A stretch of DNA of 64,000 bases from positions 4,472,620 to 4,536,619 of the forward strand of contig NZ_CP013233.1 in NCBI RefSeq assembly GCF_001584165.1. Direction: 5' to 3'. Source of the stretch: Collimonas arenae. Lineage in GTDB: Bacteria; Pseudomonadota; Gammaproteobacteria; Burkholderiales; Burkholderiaceae_D. This document shows, in pieces, positions 10,041 through 19,625 of this stretch; position 1 is the stretch's first letter; every line of letters starts with the position of its first letter. The translations under genes were made by a program, and so were the position numbers. Below the pieces are notes generated by a model, which made no database searches, had not been told where the DNA came from, and worked only from the letters and a program-made list of their open reading frames with translations.

Positions 10041-10046
10041 TATAAT
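10041..10046 (+). promoter_or_regulatory. Consensus -10 box of the tlpA gene
   Basis: TATAAT lies 38 bases before the TlpA-type start codon. A weak -35 (TTCGAC, 10016-10021) is 19 bases upstream. This suggests independent transcription from the M48 gene. Confidence 0.5.
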
Positions 10047-10084
10047 GGGATCTTTCGGGCTTTGCCCATGTTGGGATTTCCGCC

Positions 10085-10612
10085 ATGCAACCTCAAGTTG
10101 AACAATCCGCCGGCAAACGGCACTGGATCAAAGCCGTGGCCGCTGTCGCGGTGATTGCTGTGGCCTCGGCTGGCTACATGTCGATGTCGAAAAAGGATGT
10201 TGCGCCTGACGTCACGTTCACCAACCTCAAGGGTGAGCAGGTATCGCTGAAGAGCATGCGCGGCAAGGTGGTGATGGTGAACTTCTGGGCCACCAGCTGC
10301 ACCACCTGCGTGGCCGAAATGCCGCAGATGGTCCAGACCTACAACATGTACAAAGACAAGGGCCTCGACTATGTGGCAGTAGCCATGAGTTACGACCAGC
10401 CCAACTATGTGACGAACTTCGTGGAAACCCGTGGCTTGCCGTTCCAGGTCGCGCTGGATTTGCAGGGCAAGCTGGCCAACTCATTCGGCGACGTCAAGTT
10501 GACGCCGACCACTTTCGTGATCGACAAGCAAGGCAACATCATCAAGCGCTATGTCGGCGAACCCAAGTTCGCGGAATTGCATGCGCTACTCGACAAGGCA
10601 CTCGCAGCATAA
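10085..10612 (+). CDS. TlpA-family membrane-anchored thioredoxin-like protein
   Basis: The 175-residue protein has an uncleaved-looking N-terminal membrane anchor (residues 15-33) and an AhpC/TSA-TlpA domain. The redox pair is Cys72 and Cys75 in ATSCTTCVAEMP, and a cis-Pro loop follows (LTPTTFVID). It most likely acts as a periplasmic thiol reductant, for example in cytochrome c or thiol repair; the partner is not indicated by neighbours. A terminator follows within 3 bases of the stop. Confidence 0.9.
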   Translation: MQPQVEQSAGKRHWIKAVAAVAVIAVASAGYMSMSKKDVAPDVTFTNLKGEQVSLKSMRGKVVMVNFWATSCTTCVAEMPQMVQTYNMYKDKGLDYVAVAMSYDQPNYVTNFVETRGLPFQVALDLQGKLANSFGDVKLTPTTFVIDKQGNIIKRYVGEPKFAELHALLDKALAA

Positions 10613-10614
10613 TG

Positions 10615-10640
10615 AAAAAGGCGCTTCAAGCGCCTTTTTA
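10615..10640. terminator. Bidirectional rho-independent terminator
   Basis: Arms AAAAAGGCGCTT and AAGCGCCTTTTT around a single C form a near-perfect palindrome with A- and T-runs. It serves the tlpA gene and the convergent marR-type gene. Confidence 0.9.
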
Positions 10641-10662
10641 TTGCCCGTCTAAAATGAAAACG

Positions 10663-11175
10663 CTATCTTGAAGTGGCGCCGCGCGAGGCCGTGTCATACA
10701 AGCCGGATGCGGTGCGCAACAGCTTGGCGGCATCGCCCAGCGCCTGGTTCGACAGGCCGGTATCGGAGAGCACGGTGATCAGGCACTCCTCGCGCACTTC
10801 GCGATATTTAAGGCAAAGCGCGTAACCGCCGGGGGTAGCTGAAAAATAGGCTTCCTTGCCGACCTTCTCGCTTTTGATGTAACCGGCTTTCACCAGTTTC
10901 TTGAGTGCGTAGCTGGCGATATGGGTGTCCTCGATGTTGAGCACGAAGCAGATATCGGCAAGGCTTTTTTTGCGTTCGCGGTGGCAAACATGGTGCAGCA
11001 ATGAAACCTCGACCGGCGTCATGTCCTTGACTCCGGCGGCCGACATGCAGCGCGTCATCCAGCGATTGAAGGCATTGCCTGCAATAATCAATGCGTATTC
11101 CAGTTCCGACAACTCGACACTGCTTTCCGAAGCCAGGTGTGCGGAAGAAAGGATTTTAGGGGCGGCACCGTTCAT
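10663..11175 (-). CDS. MarR-type winged-helix transcriptional regulator
   Basis: The 170-residue protein has a winged-helix core at about residues 45-125 (ADICFVLNIEDTHIASYALKKLVKAG..., a helix-turn-helix with recognition helix). I chose ATG 11175 (MNGAAPK), since the in-frame extension to 11271 is not MarR-like. It is divergent from the pxp operon across a 287-base gap, so control of 5-oxoproline catabolism is a reasonable inference. The effector is unknown. Confidence 0.82.
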   Translation of the reverse strand: MNGAAPKILSSAHLASESSVELSELEYALIIAGNAFNRWMTRCMSAAGVKDMTPVEVSLLHHVCHRERKKSLADICFVLNIEDTHIASYALKKLVKAGYIKSEKVGKEAYFSATPGGYALCLKYREVREECLITVLSDTGLSNQALGDAAKLLRTASGLYDTASRGATSR

Positions 11176-11295
11176 ACATGTCCTCAACGCCAAGAAAACC
11201 AAATCATACAACCAGTTATACCCGGAATCGATGAAATCCCGGTAGCTGGAGCGCCGTGATTTCAACAACAATATAAACTATTTATGTACAAATTA

Positions 11296-11324
11296 TTGAC
11301 ATTTTATTTTTGTTAGATGATATT
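11296..11324 (+). promoter_or_regulatory. Promoter of the pxp operon
   Basis: A perfect TTGACA (11296-11301) is followed after 17 bases by GATATT (11319-11324), inside a very AT-rich divergent region. It would drive pxpB with a leader of about 130 bases. The same region must hold the regulator's own promoter. Confidence 0.6.
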
Positions 11325-11462
11325 GCAAGCTGTTCCAAGCTATCAGCGATCCAATAAAGAAGTGTTGAGGATACGGCAATCAGTCGCGCAACAGCGGCAT
11401 TTGCGCCGTCCGCAACAAGATGATTCTCTCAGGCACCTCAGTGCAGAAGGAACCCGGCCGCA

Positions 11463-12116
11463 ATGACCCAGCCCGTCATACAAGCACTTGGTGAAAGCGC
11501 CTTGATATTGAATACAGGGTCCAGCGCGACCCTGGAACACCAGCAGCGGCTATGGGCCATCGCAGCTCAGGCGGCACAATGGCCGCATGTCCGAGATATC
11601 GTGCCCGGCATGAACAACCTGACCATCCTGTTCGACCCGCTGGCAGCCGATCCTCAGCAACTGGAAGAACGCCTCCAGGAGGCCTGGGACACTGCTGCAG
11701 TCAGCCAGAAGACCGGCCGCAAAATCGACATTCCGGTGGTCTACGGCGGCGACAGCGGCCCCGACCTGGAAGAAGTGGCGCGCCATACCGGCTTGGCGCC
11801 GGCTGAAATCGTCAAGCGTCATACAGCGACCGAATACATCGTCTATTTCATCGGTTTCCAGCCTGGCTTCCCGTATCTGGGGGGACTTGATCCAAAGCTG
11901 GCGACACCGCGCCGCAGCGAGCCGCGCGTGATCGTGCCTGCCGGATCGGTCGGCATAGGCGGCAGCCAGACCGGAATTTATCCGGCGGCCTCGCCCGGCG
12001 GCTGGCAATTGATCGGCCATAGCGCATTGCAACTGTTCGATCCGAATGAAAATCCGCCCACCCTGCTGCAACCCGGCGACCGTGTGCGCTTCGTCGCCAG
12101 CGAGGTGATCCTGTGA
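11463..12116 (+). CDS. pxpB: 5-oxoprolinase subunit PxpB
   Basis: This 217-residue KipI/PxpB-type protein is one of three subunits of the prokaryotic ATP-dependent 5-oxoprolinase, which converts 5-oxoproline to glutamate. Typical motifs are GFQPGFPYLGGLDPKLATPRR and PAGSVGIGGSQTGIYP (quoted in parts), with the C-terminal PGDRVRF. The stop overlaps the pxpC start by 4 bases. Older annotation calls it an allophanate hydrolase subunit 1 homologue or KipI sporulation inhibitor. Confidence 0.93.
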   Translation: MTQPVIQALGESALILNTGSSATLEHQQRLWAIAAQAAQWPHVRDIVPGMNNLTILFDPLAADPQQLEERLQEAWDTAAVSQKTGRKIDIPVVYGGDSGPDLEEVARHTGLAPAEIVKRHTATEYIVYFIGFQPGFPYLGGLDPKLATPRRSEPRVIVPAGSVGIGGSQTGIYPAASPGGWQLIGHSALQLFDPNENPPTLLQPGDRVRFVASEVIL

Positions 12117-13093
12117 TCAAGATCATCCGCGCCGGCCGCCTCAATTCGGTCCAGGACATCGGCCGCAGTCATTTCCGTCATCTCGGCATCTGCCAATCCG
12201 GCGCCCTCGACCGTACGGCCTTATCGATCGCCAATATGCTGGTCGGTAATCCGCCCGAGGCCGCGGCCATCGAATTCACGCTCGGCCCTTGCGAACTGCG
12301 TTTCACCTCGGATTGCCGCATTGCATTGGGCGGTGCTGATTTCGGCGCAACATTGGACGAGCGGCCACTGTCGCGATGGTGGAGCGTGCAGGCGCGCAAC
12401 GGCCAGACCTTACGGCTGAACGCCGCGCTACATGGCATGCGCAGCTATCTGGCCGTCGCCGGCGGCTTCAATTCGGCGCTGCAGCTAGGCTCACGTTCGA
12501 CCGATCTGCAAGCTGGCTTCGGCGGCCACGCCGGGCGCACACTGACAGAGGGCGACAGCCTGTCCGTAGGCGAGTTGAACGTTCCCGACGCAGCTGTACA
12601 TGCCGCTCCGTCATTCGGTGTGCGTGCACCGTCCTGGTATGAGGCCGACGACAGCGAGCCGATGCCGATCCGCGTGATCCCCGGCCCCGAATACGATTCG
12701 TTCACGGTAGCGGCGCATCGGGCGTTCTGGAACGAGACCTGGACCCTGACGCCGCAAAGCAATCGCATGGGTTTCCGCCTGAGCGGCCCCGAACTGAAAA
12801 TCAAGAAGGGTAACGACCTGCTGTCGCACGGCGTATTGCCGGGCGTGATCCAGGTGCCGCCGGCCGGCCAGCCGATCGTGCTGATGGCCGATGCGCAAAC
12901 CACCGGCGGCTACCCGAAGATCGGCGTGGTCATCGGCGCCGACCTGGCCAGGCTGGCGCAACTGCGCTTCAACCGCACGCTGCAGTTCGTCGAATGCGAC
13001 GCTGTCCAGGCACGTGAAGCGCTGCGCCGTGACAACCTGTATCTACAACAAATCGAGGCAGCGATGCACTGGTTGCGTCCGGCAAGAAAGTAA
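12113..13093 (+). CDS. pxpC: 5-oxoprolinase subunit PxpC
   Basis: The 326-residue KipA/biotin-dependent carboxyltransferase-like protein is the third oxoprolinase subunit. It shows [22 protein letters not shown] at the N terminus (partly quoted), LAVAGGF and [10 protein letters not shown], all standard for PxpC. It is translationally coupled to pxpB (ATGA overlap) and followed after 10 bases by pxpA. Confidence 0.93.
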   Translation: MIKIIRAGRLNSVQDIGRSHFRHLGICQSGALDRTALSIANMLVGNPPEAAAIEFTLGPCELRFTSDCRIALGGADFGATLDERPLSRWWSVQARNGQTLRLNAALHGMRSYLAVAGGFNSALQLGSRSTDLQAGFGGHAGRTLTEGDSLSVGELNVPDAAVHAAPSFGVRAPSWYEADDSEPMPIRVIPGPEYDSFTVAAHRAFWNETWTLTPQSNRMGFRLSGPELKIKKGNDLLSHGVLPGVIQVPPAGQPIVLMADAQTTGGYPKIGVVIGADLARLAQLRFNRTLQFVECDAVQAREALRRDNLYLQQIEAAMHWLRPARK

Positions 13094-13103
13094 GGAGCAC
13101 ATG

Positions 13104-13919
13104 ATGCCTAAGAAAGATATCCCAAAAAAACACCCGCAGTTAAGCGTCGACCTGAACGCTGACCTCGGCGAACAAAGCGACGGCAGCGACGAAGCGTTGC
13201 TGGCGCTGGTCAGCTCCGCCAATATCGCCTGCGGCTGGCACGCCGGCAGCGCGCTGATGATGCAGCAATGCGTGGCCTGGGCGGTCGATCAGGGCGTCGC
13301 CATCGGCGCCCATCCGAGCTTCCCCGACCGGGACAATTTCGGCCGCACCGAAATGCAGCTGCCGCCCAACGAAATCTACAGCGGCGTGCAGTACCAGATC
13401 GGTGCACTGGCGGCGATCGCCGCCGCCAATGGCGCACAGCTGGCACACGTCAAACCGCACGGCGCGCTGTACAACATGGCGGCGCGCGATGCCGCCCTGG
13501 CCGACACCATCGTCGCCGCCATCTACGATATCGATCCGACGCTGACGCTGTTCGGCCTGGCCGGTAGCGAACTGATCTCGGCCGCCCAGCGCGGCGGCCT
13601 GACCGCCATCGAAGAAGTGTTCGCCGACCGTGGCTACAACCCCGATGGCAGTCTGGTCAAGCGCGGCACACCCGGCGCCCTGATCGAAGACGAAGAACAA
13701 GCACTGGCACAAACCATGCATATGATCCGCGAAGGCAAGGTGCACGCCATCGACGGCAGCTGGGTGCCGCTCAAGGCGGATACCGTCTGCCTGCACGGCG
13801 ATGGTGCGCACGCGCTGGCATTTGCGCGCCGCATCCATGCCGAACTGAACCAGCAAGGCATCGCCATCCGCGCGCCGCAGATGACCGATAGCGACGCCTT
13901 GTTCCCGTTGCTGGGCTAA
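13104..13919 (+). CDS. pxpA: 5-oxoprolinase subunit PxpA (LamB/YcsF family)
   Basis: The 271-residue LamB/YcsF protein starts its core with VDLNADLGE and carries [25 protein letters not shown] and [10 protein letters not shown], the metal/substrate-binding strands of this NodB-like barrel. With PxpB and PxpC it forms 5-oxoprolinase. Two adjacent ATG codons exist at 13101 and 13104; AGGAG ending at 13097 gives better spacing to 13104. It is the third gene of the operon. Confidence 0.93.
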   Translation: MPKKDIPKKHPQLSVDLNADLGEQSDGSDEALLALVSSANIACGWHAGSALMMQQCVAWAVDQGVAIGAHPSFPDRDNFGRTEMQLPPNEIYSGVQYQIGALAAIAAANGAQLAHVKPHGALYNMAARDAALADTIVAAIYDIDPTLTLFGLAGSELISAAQRGGLTAIEEVFADRGYNPDGSLVKRGTPGALIEDEEQALAQTMHMIREGKVHAIDGSWVPLKADTVCLHGDGAHALAFARRIHAELNQQGIAIRAPQMTDSDALFPLLG

Positions 13920-13986
13920 TCGATTACACCAAGAAGTGAAAAATCGACGACGCGCCAGCGACCGTCATCAACCCTAGGAGATATCA

Positions 13987-14706
13987 ATGGACGTTTCAGG
14001 ACTGCTGCCTCTCATCGGCATACCCATCGTGGTGGCCGGTTTTGCGCTTAAATTCAACCCCTTGCTGGTGGTGTCGGTAGCCGGTCTGGCGACCGGTTTG
14101 TCAGTCGGCATGGATCTCGGCACGCTGCTCGAAACCTTTGGCGAAAAATTCATGAACAGCCGCTCGCTCGCTGTTTATGTATTGATCCTGCCGGTGATCG
14201 GGCTGCTTGAAAGCTACGGTCTGAAAGAGCGCGCACAGGACTGGATTTCCAGCATGGCAAGCGCCACTTCTGCGCGCATCCTGATGTTGTATTTCGTGCT
14301 GCGCCAAGGTCTGGGCGCACTTGGCCTGACCTATATCGGCGGCCAAGCGCAAACCGTGCGGCCGCTGCTGGCGCCGATGGTGGAAGGCGCAGCGGCAGCA
14401 CGCCACGGCGACCTGCCGAAACATATCCGCGACAAATTGCGCGCGCATTCGGCGGCCTGCGATAACATCGCTGTGTTCTTTGGCGAAGACATTTTCATCG
14501 CCTTCGGTGCGGTGCTGCTGATGGATGCCTTCCTCAAGGAAAACGGCATCCAGAATATCGAACCGCTGCATCTTGGCCTGTGGGCAATTCCGACTGCCAT
14601 TGCCGCCCTCCTCATCCACATGGCTCGCCTGGTGCGTCTGGATGCCAGCATCCAGCGCGATGTCGATGCATGGAAAAAATCCGAAGGAAAAGAGGTGACA
14701 GCATGA
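13987..14706 (+). CDS. DUF969 membrane protein, putative oxoproline transporter subunit
   Basis: The 239-residue integral membrane protein has about six hydrophobic segments (LIGIPIVVAGFALKF at the start, LGALGLTYIGGQAQTVRPLL in the middle). It matches DUF969, usually paired with DUF979 in pxp operons. The pair is presumed to be a transporter by context, and 5-oxoproline is the likely substrate (inference). CTAGGAG stands 6 bases before the start. Its stop overlaps the DUF979 start by 4 bases. Confidence 0.88.
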   Translation: MDVSGLLPLIGIPIVVAGFALKFNPLLVVSVAGLATGLSVGMDLGTLLETFGEKFMNSRSLAVYVLILPVIGLLESYGLKERAQDWISSMASATSARILMLYFVLRQGLGALGLTYIGGQAQTVRPLLAPMVEGAAAARHGDLPKHIRDKLRAHSAACDNIAVFFGEDIFIAFGAVLLMDAFLKENGIQNIEPLHLGLWAIPTAIAALLIHMARLVRLDASIQRDVDAWKKSEGKEVTA

Positions 14707-15688
14707 ATACCCTGATCACCATCAATGAAATCTACTATCTGATCGGTATCATCGTCATGCTCTTGGTCGGCATGACACTGCGCGACAAGGGCAATCCGAA
14801 ACGCCTCACTACTGCGCTGTTCTGGTTCCTGTTTGGTTCCGTATTTCTGTTCAGCGACTTGCTCATTGCCGGGTTCGGCAAACAGATGGCTATCGCATCA
14901 TCGGTGTCGAGGTGTTGCTGCTGTCGCTGATCGCCGGCTGCGGCTTGCTGTCGATGGGCAGCTACAAACAACGCAGCGCCGAACAACGCCAGGCATCGGC
15001 GAATCAGTTCGGCAACTGGATATTCCTGCCGGCAGTGCTGATTCCGGTGGTGACTGTAATCTGCACGGTCCTGCTGAAAGGTGTGGCTATCGGCGGCGTC
15101 TACATCCTCGACCAGAAACAACTGACGCTGGCGGCATTGTGCGTCGGTTGCATCTGCGCCATCCTGGCCGGCTGGAAGCTGACCGGCGGCACACCGCTGC
15201 ACGCAGTGCGCGAATCGCGTCGGCTGCTCGACGCCATCGGCTGGGCATCAGTGCTGCCGCAAATGCTGGCGATGCTGGGCGGCGTATTCGTTGCAGCGCA
15301 GACCGGCAAATCGGTGCAGGAAGTGGTCGGCCTGTTCGTCAATCCCGAAAATCGCTTCATGCTGGTGGTGATCTATTGTGTCGGCATGGCCTTGTTCACC
15401 ATCATCATGGGCAACGCTTTCGCCGCCTTCCCGGTGATGACCGCCGGCATTGCGCTGCCATTCATGATCGTCGGCCACCACGCCGATCCGGCGCCGCTGG
15501 TCACGATTGGCATGCTGGCCGGCTATTGCGGCACATTGATGACGCCGATGGGTGCAAACTACAACATCGTGCCGGCGGCGCTGCTGGAACTGAAAGACAA
15601 ATACCAGGTCATCAAGGTGCAGATTCCAACCGCAGTGACACTGCTGGCGGCCAACATACTGCTGATGTACTTCATCGTATTCCGCTAA
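14703..15688 (+). pseudogene. DUF979 membrane protein, single-base frameshift
   Basis: The DUF979 partner of the upstream gene, a multi-spanning membrane protein of about 328 residues once the frame is repaired. It is read in one frame to about 14888 (GFGKQM) and in another from there (GYRIIGVEVLLLSL) to the stop at 15688. Adding one G to the GG at 14888-14889 restores a continuous protein. Total length is a multiple of three plus two, as expected for one lost base. The flanking genes are intact, so a sequencing error is more likely than decay. Confidence 0.85.
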
Positions 15689-15697
15689 GGAGAAACC

Positions 15698-16708
15698 ATG
15701 CATCTGACCCAGGAGCAAGTCTCGGCCTTCGCTGCGCTACCGCTGCGTTCGCTGCGCCACGAGTATCCGAACTACATCATGCACGCCCTCAACGGCCCGC
15801 AGGACGTGTTGTCGCCGCGTGCGCTACATCCGGTGTTCTACGGCTGCTACGATTGGCATTCGTCAGTACACGGCTACTGGTTGCTGGCGCGTTGCGCGCG
15901 CCAGTATCCGGCGCTGCCGCAGCAAGCGGAAATCGCGACGCTGTTCGAGGAACATTTCACCGCCGCCAACATGCAACAGGAACTGGCGTATTTCACGGCG
16001 CCCGGCCGCACTTCTTTTGAACGTCCATATGGCTGGGCCTGGCTGTTGGCGCTAGCGCAAGAACTGGAAAGCTGGCCGCATCCACGCGCGGCAGCCTGGC
16101 TGGCGGCGATGGAGCCGCTGGTGGCAGATATACGCAACCGGGTGCTGAATTTCTTCCCACTGCTGAGTTACGCAATCCGCGTCGGCACGCACTACAACAG
16201 CGCCTTCGCACTCAGGCTGATATTGGATTTTGCCCGCCACCGCAAAGACGCCGAACTGGAAAGCGCTGTAGTCGCAGCCGCTTGCCGCTACTTCATTGCC
16301 GACAGCAATTACCCCGCACACTACGAGCCGGGCGGCGATGAATTCCTGTCGGCAGCGCTGACCGAAGCACTGTTGATGGCCGATGTGCTGGAGCCGGATG
16401 TCTACGTCGACTGGTTCGCGCAGTTCCTGCCATCCCTGCCCGATGTCGACCGGCTGATGAACCCGGCCGAAGTCAGCGATCGGAGCGACCCCAAGATCGC
16501 CCACCTGGACGGGCTCAACCTGAGCCGCGCCTGGTGCATGAAGCGGATCGCGCGGCGCCTGCCGGAACATGATGCAGCAGCGGCCACCTTGACGGCGGCA
16601 GCACAACGCCATATCCAAGCCAGCCTGCCGCATGTCGCCAGCGGTCACTATGCCGGCGAACATTGGCTGGCGACGTTTGCCATGCTGGCAATGGAAGCAC
16701 CGGCTTAA
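15698..16708 (+). CDS. DUF2891 protein of the oxoproline cluster
   Basis: This 336-residue soluble protein is rich in Trp, Tyr and His, with no signal peptide or membrane segment. Motifs such as [18 protein letters not shown], the repeated helical hairpins and [13 protein letters not shown] match DUF2891. The helical repeat layout resembles alpha/alpha-barrel sugar enzymes (inference). GGAG lies 7 bases before the start. Its place between the putative transporter and pcp suggests work on pyroglutamyl compounds or a related conjugate, but no reaction is known to me. Confidence 0.85.
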   Translation: MHLTQEQVSAFAALPLRSLRHEYPNYIMHALNGPQDVLSPRALHPVFYGCYDWHSSVHGYWLLARCARQYPALPQQAEIATLFEEHFTAANMQQELAYFTAPGRTSFERPYGWAWLLALAQELESWPHPRAAAWLAAMEPLVADIRNRVLNFFPLLSYAIRVGTHYNSAFALRLILDFARHRKDAELESAVVAAACRYFIADSNYPAHYEPGGDEFLSAALTEALLMADVLEPDVYVDWFAQFLPSLPDVDRLMNPAEVSDRSDPKIAHLDGLNLSRAWCMKRIARRLPEHDAAAATLTAAAQRHIQASLPHVASGHYAGEHWLATFAMLAMEAPA

Positions 16709-16778
16709 ACACCGTAGGAGGATGGCGGAATTCATGCCGCCATCAATCTTTGCTGCATTTCCCATTCGCAGGAATCCC

Positions 16779-17438
16779 ATGGAAAAAACTTCACAGAACA
16801 TTTTGCTGACCGGCTTCGAGCCCTTCGAACGAGAGCCGCTGAATCCCTCCTGGGAAGCGGTACGAACGCTGGACGGCTGGCAATGCGACGCTGCTCGTGT
16901 GGTCGCACGCCAGTTGCCGTGCGTGTTTGGCGAAGCGCTGCAAGTGCTGGATCAACTGATCGCCGAACTCAAACCAGTGCTGGTGATCTGCGTCGGGCAG
17001 GCCGGTGGACGCAGCCAGATGTCGCTGGAGCGGGTAGCGATTAATGTCGACGATGCACGGATTGCCGACAACGCCGGCCGTCAGCCGATCGACCAGCCGA
17101 TAGTCGACGACGGTCCCGTGGCGTATTTTTCAACGCTGCCGATCAAGGGCATGGTAAAGGCGATGCGCGACGCCGGCGTACCAGCGGAAGTATCACAAAC
17201 CGCCGGCACTTTCGTTTGCAACCACGTGTTCTACGGCTTGATGCATCGGCTTGCCACACAGGCGCCGAACGTGCGCGGCGGCTTCATTCACATCCCCTAT
17301 ATTCCATCGCAGGCGGCGCGCCATCCCGGCCAGCCTAGCCTGGCGCTGGAAACCGTGGTCGAAGGTTTGCGCAGCGCGTTGCAAAGCGCAATGAATCTGC
17401 AAAAGGATGTCAAGGAAGGTGGCGGCCAGTTGCACTAA
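16779..17438 (+). CDS. pcp: Pyroglutamyl-peptidase I
   Basis: Pcp removes N-terminal pyroglutamate from peptides, supplying 5-oxoproline to PxpABC. The 219-residue C15 peptidase has the N-terminal LLTGFEPF and the catalytic-Cys segment [14 protein letters not shown], with a following His in [12 protein letters not shown] 16779 is preceded by AGGA at good spacing; the frame upstream belongs to no Pcp. It is the last gene of the catabolic cluster, 70 bases after DUF2891. Confidence 0.94.
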   Translation: MEKTSQNILLTGFEPFEREPLNPSWEAVRTLDGWQCDAARVVARQLPCVFGEALQVLDQLIAELKPVLVICVGQAGGRSQMSLERVAINVDDARIADNAGRQPIDQPIVDDGPVAYFSTLPIKGMVKAMRDAGVPAEVSQTAGTFVCNHVFYGLMHRLATQAPNVRGGFIHIPYIPSQAARHPGQPSLALETVVEGLRSALQSAMNLQKDVKEGGGQLH

Positions 17439-17630
17439 TGGTGCGTTAAATGCCGGCCCATTTTTGTAATCCGTTGGACCAGCCTTTTAAATTCCTGATC
17501 TTCCTGAAGCCGATCTTGTATGATGGACGAGACTCAAGGACGTCTGTACCGATTCCGCCAGCGGCATGTGCAGGACTTCCTTGGCAGGGTGAAAATGCCC
17601 TGATAACGCAGTCTTGCCACAGGAACCTGT

Positions 17631-18047
17631 ATGTCGGAAACCAAAGTCGTCGTCGTCAGCCCGGAAGGCGAGTTGTACGCCGGTAGTGCCGGATTGGTCA
17701 CCCTGCCGGGCATCGCCGGCTCATTGGGCATCCTGCCGGGTCATACCCCGCTGCTCACACGCCTGAAACCAGGCGCCGTCCATATCAAACGCGTATCCGG
17801 CGAAGACGACTTCATCTATGTCGCCGGCGGCTACGCCGAAATCCAGCCGTACTCGGTCACCATTCTGGCCGACACCGCTATCCGCGGCAAGGACCTCGAC
17901 GAAGCCAAGGCCACCCTGGCCAGGCAACAAGCCGAGGAACGCCTGCACAACCAGACATCGAATATCGATTACGCACTGGCGCAGGCCGAACTGGCCGAAG
18001 CGGTGGCGCAATTGTCCACGCTGGCGCAGATGCGGCGCGGTAAATAG
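17631..18047 (+). CDS. atpC: Orphan F-type ATP synthase epsilon subunit homologue
   Basis: The 138-residue protein has the full AtpC layout: an N-terminal beta-sandwich ([41 protein letters not shown]) and a C-terminal helical hairpin rich in Ala/Glu after TVLAD-like [17 protein letters not shown]. It stands alone between pcp and an SH3-domain gene, with no other atp gene in the window, so it is presumably a second copy separate from the main atp operon. The function of such a copy is unknown. Sequence similarity to the housekeeping type is high by eye. Confidence 0.85.
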   Translation: MSETKVVVVSPEGELYAGSAGLVTLPGIAGSLGILPGHTPLLTRLKPGAVHIKRVSGEDDFIYVAGGYAEIQPYSVTILADTAIRGKDLDEAKATLARQQAEERLHNQTSNIDYALAQAELAEAVAQLSTLAQMRRGK

Positions 18048-18117
18048 TTTGGTTTGGATTATCCGGCGTAGGCTCGTTGATCCTCCTACGCCGCTTGCTG
18101 CAAAAAACGCGCTCGAA

Positions 18118-18755
18118 TTACCGCGGTTGCGGTCGCGCTCCGCCATGCGGCCTGCCGCCGCCGTGGTTGCCGCCATTTGGCGGTCTGACGTGACCGCCGC
18201 CAGGTGGTTTGCCGCCACCCGGTGGCCTGACGTGCCCGCCACCTGGCGGCCTGGTATGTCCACCGCCAGGCGGTCTGACGCCTATCGGCGGACGGGCGCC
18301 ATGTCCGGGAGGAGGCCTTACACCGGGGCGATGTCCACCGCCAAATCCAGGCCGGATATGCGACCAATGCGCCTGATTACGGTACCATGGACGGCCACGA
18401 TAATATTGTCCCCAATAGGCGCCAATGGTGAATGCCACAATCGGCAATCCGATCGCACTACCGTAACTCATCAACGGCACCTGGCTGCCCTGGTACGGAT
18501 AATTCAGATTCTGCGCATAGACCCAGCCGCGATTACCGTCCGGCAGGTACACATCGCACCAGGTATAACCGTTGATACAGCCCGCCACCGTCACAGACAT
18601 GCCGGGAGGTAACTGGCCACAAGCGGGTAGTCGCGCGCCGGGCCGGCGCGCAGGTTGACAGGCTTGCTGGTAAAAGCCTGCTGTTGCGCAGATGCGGCAA
18701 CAGGAAGGATGAGGCAGGCAGCTGCGATCAACGGAAACAGCCTGGTGCGGATCAT
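18118..18755 (-). pseudogene. Exported SH3-domain protein with Pro/Gly-rich tail, frameshifted
   Basis: The repaired product is about 212 residues: signal peptide (residues 1-24), a bacterial SH3 domain (VNLRAGPARDYPLVASYLPG ... CDVYLPDGNRGWVYAQNL), a short hydrophobic stretch and a tail of RPPGGGH-type repeats. The first frame stops after ASYLPACL and the second resumes at GMSVTVAG. Adding one C in the coding-strand CCC run (plus-strand 18604-18606) joins them. Start 18755 has GGAG 6 bases upstream. A cell-wall or periplasmic role is inferred from the SH3 domain only. Confidence 0.8.
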
Positions 18756-18971
18756 GAGCATCTCCAGTAGGTTGGCGACCGATACCGCGTCCTGCACAGT
18801 CTGCAATTCCGGTCTACATTGTCGTATCAAAAAGCCGAGTCAAGCATACCCCTAAACAAATACCCCGTGGCCGCTTTACAACACACTGCCGTATCATTCC
18901 AGCAGAATACTATTGGCGCACCGCCCAGAAGGTGGGATGCCGTCAGCCACAATCATTTACGAGATCCCACC

Positions 18972-19532
18972 ATGCGCCCTTACAAACGGCTATTGATCGT
19001 TGTTCTGTTTCTGGCGGCACTGCTGGCCTTATTTCAATTTTCCGGGTTGCGGGAACATTTCAATTTGGCGTTTCTTCGTCAACAGATCATCGACAATAAA
19101 ATCAGCGGCCTGCTGATCTTTGTTCTGCTGTTTTGCCTGGGTAACATGATCCAGATACCGGGCTGGATATTTCTCGCTGCCGCGGTACTCTCTCTGGGAA
19201 AAATCTGGGGTGGCCTGGCGACCTATATCGCGGCAGTCATCTCTTGCGGCTTCACTTTCCTGACAATACGCTTCATCGGCGGTGATGCGATGCGAGGGTT
19301 GAAGAACCCTTATGCACTGAAAATGCTCCGCGGTCTCGATGCGCACCCAATCAAAAGCATCGCGTTGTTGAGGGTGCTGTTTCAGACCGTCCCCGCCCTG
19401 AATTACGCGCTGGCGTTATCTGGCGTGAAATTCTATAAGTACCTGATCGGCACCATGCTCGGTTTGCCATTGCCTATCATGCTGTATTGCCTGTTTTTTG
19501 ATTATATTGGCAAGCTGCTACATCTGTATTGA
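18972..19532 (+). CDS. TVP38/TMEM64 (DedA-like VTT) family membrane protein
   Basis: The 186-residue membrane protein has hydrophobic segments near residues 6-24, 45-62, 65-100, and C-terminal to 150, and the family features GWIFLAAAVLSLGKIWGG, RFIGGDAMRG and LRVLFQTVPALNYALALSGVKFYKYLIG (partly quoted), typical of VTT-domain proteins. Start 18972 follows GAGATCCCACC. Members are proposed lipid scramblases or flippases; the substrate here is unknown. It is convergent with the phosphodiesterase gene. Confidence 0.85.
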   Translation: MRPYKRLLIVVLFLAALLALFQFSGLREHFNLAFLRQQIIDNKISGLLIFVLLFCLGNMIQIPGWIFLAAAVLSLGKIWGGLATYIAAVISCGFTFLTIRFIGGDAMRGLKNPYALKMLRGLDAHPIKSIALLRVLFQTVPALNYALALSGVKFYKYLIGTMLGLPLPIMLYCLFFDYIGKLLHLY

Positions 19533-19625
19533 GCCGCCGCGTGGCCTGAGGCCAATGCCATATTTCCTTCACAAGCGCGCGATGGTTCGCCAAAAAATCG
19601 CACCGCGCTCATGTCAATCACAGAA

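Noticed and set aside
18118-18360. Short repeated units that could suggest a CRISPR-like array
   Set aside because: The repeats are in frame and encode RPPGGGH-type units of the SH3-domain protein, with no unique spacers.
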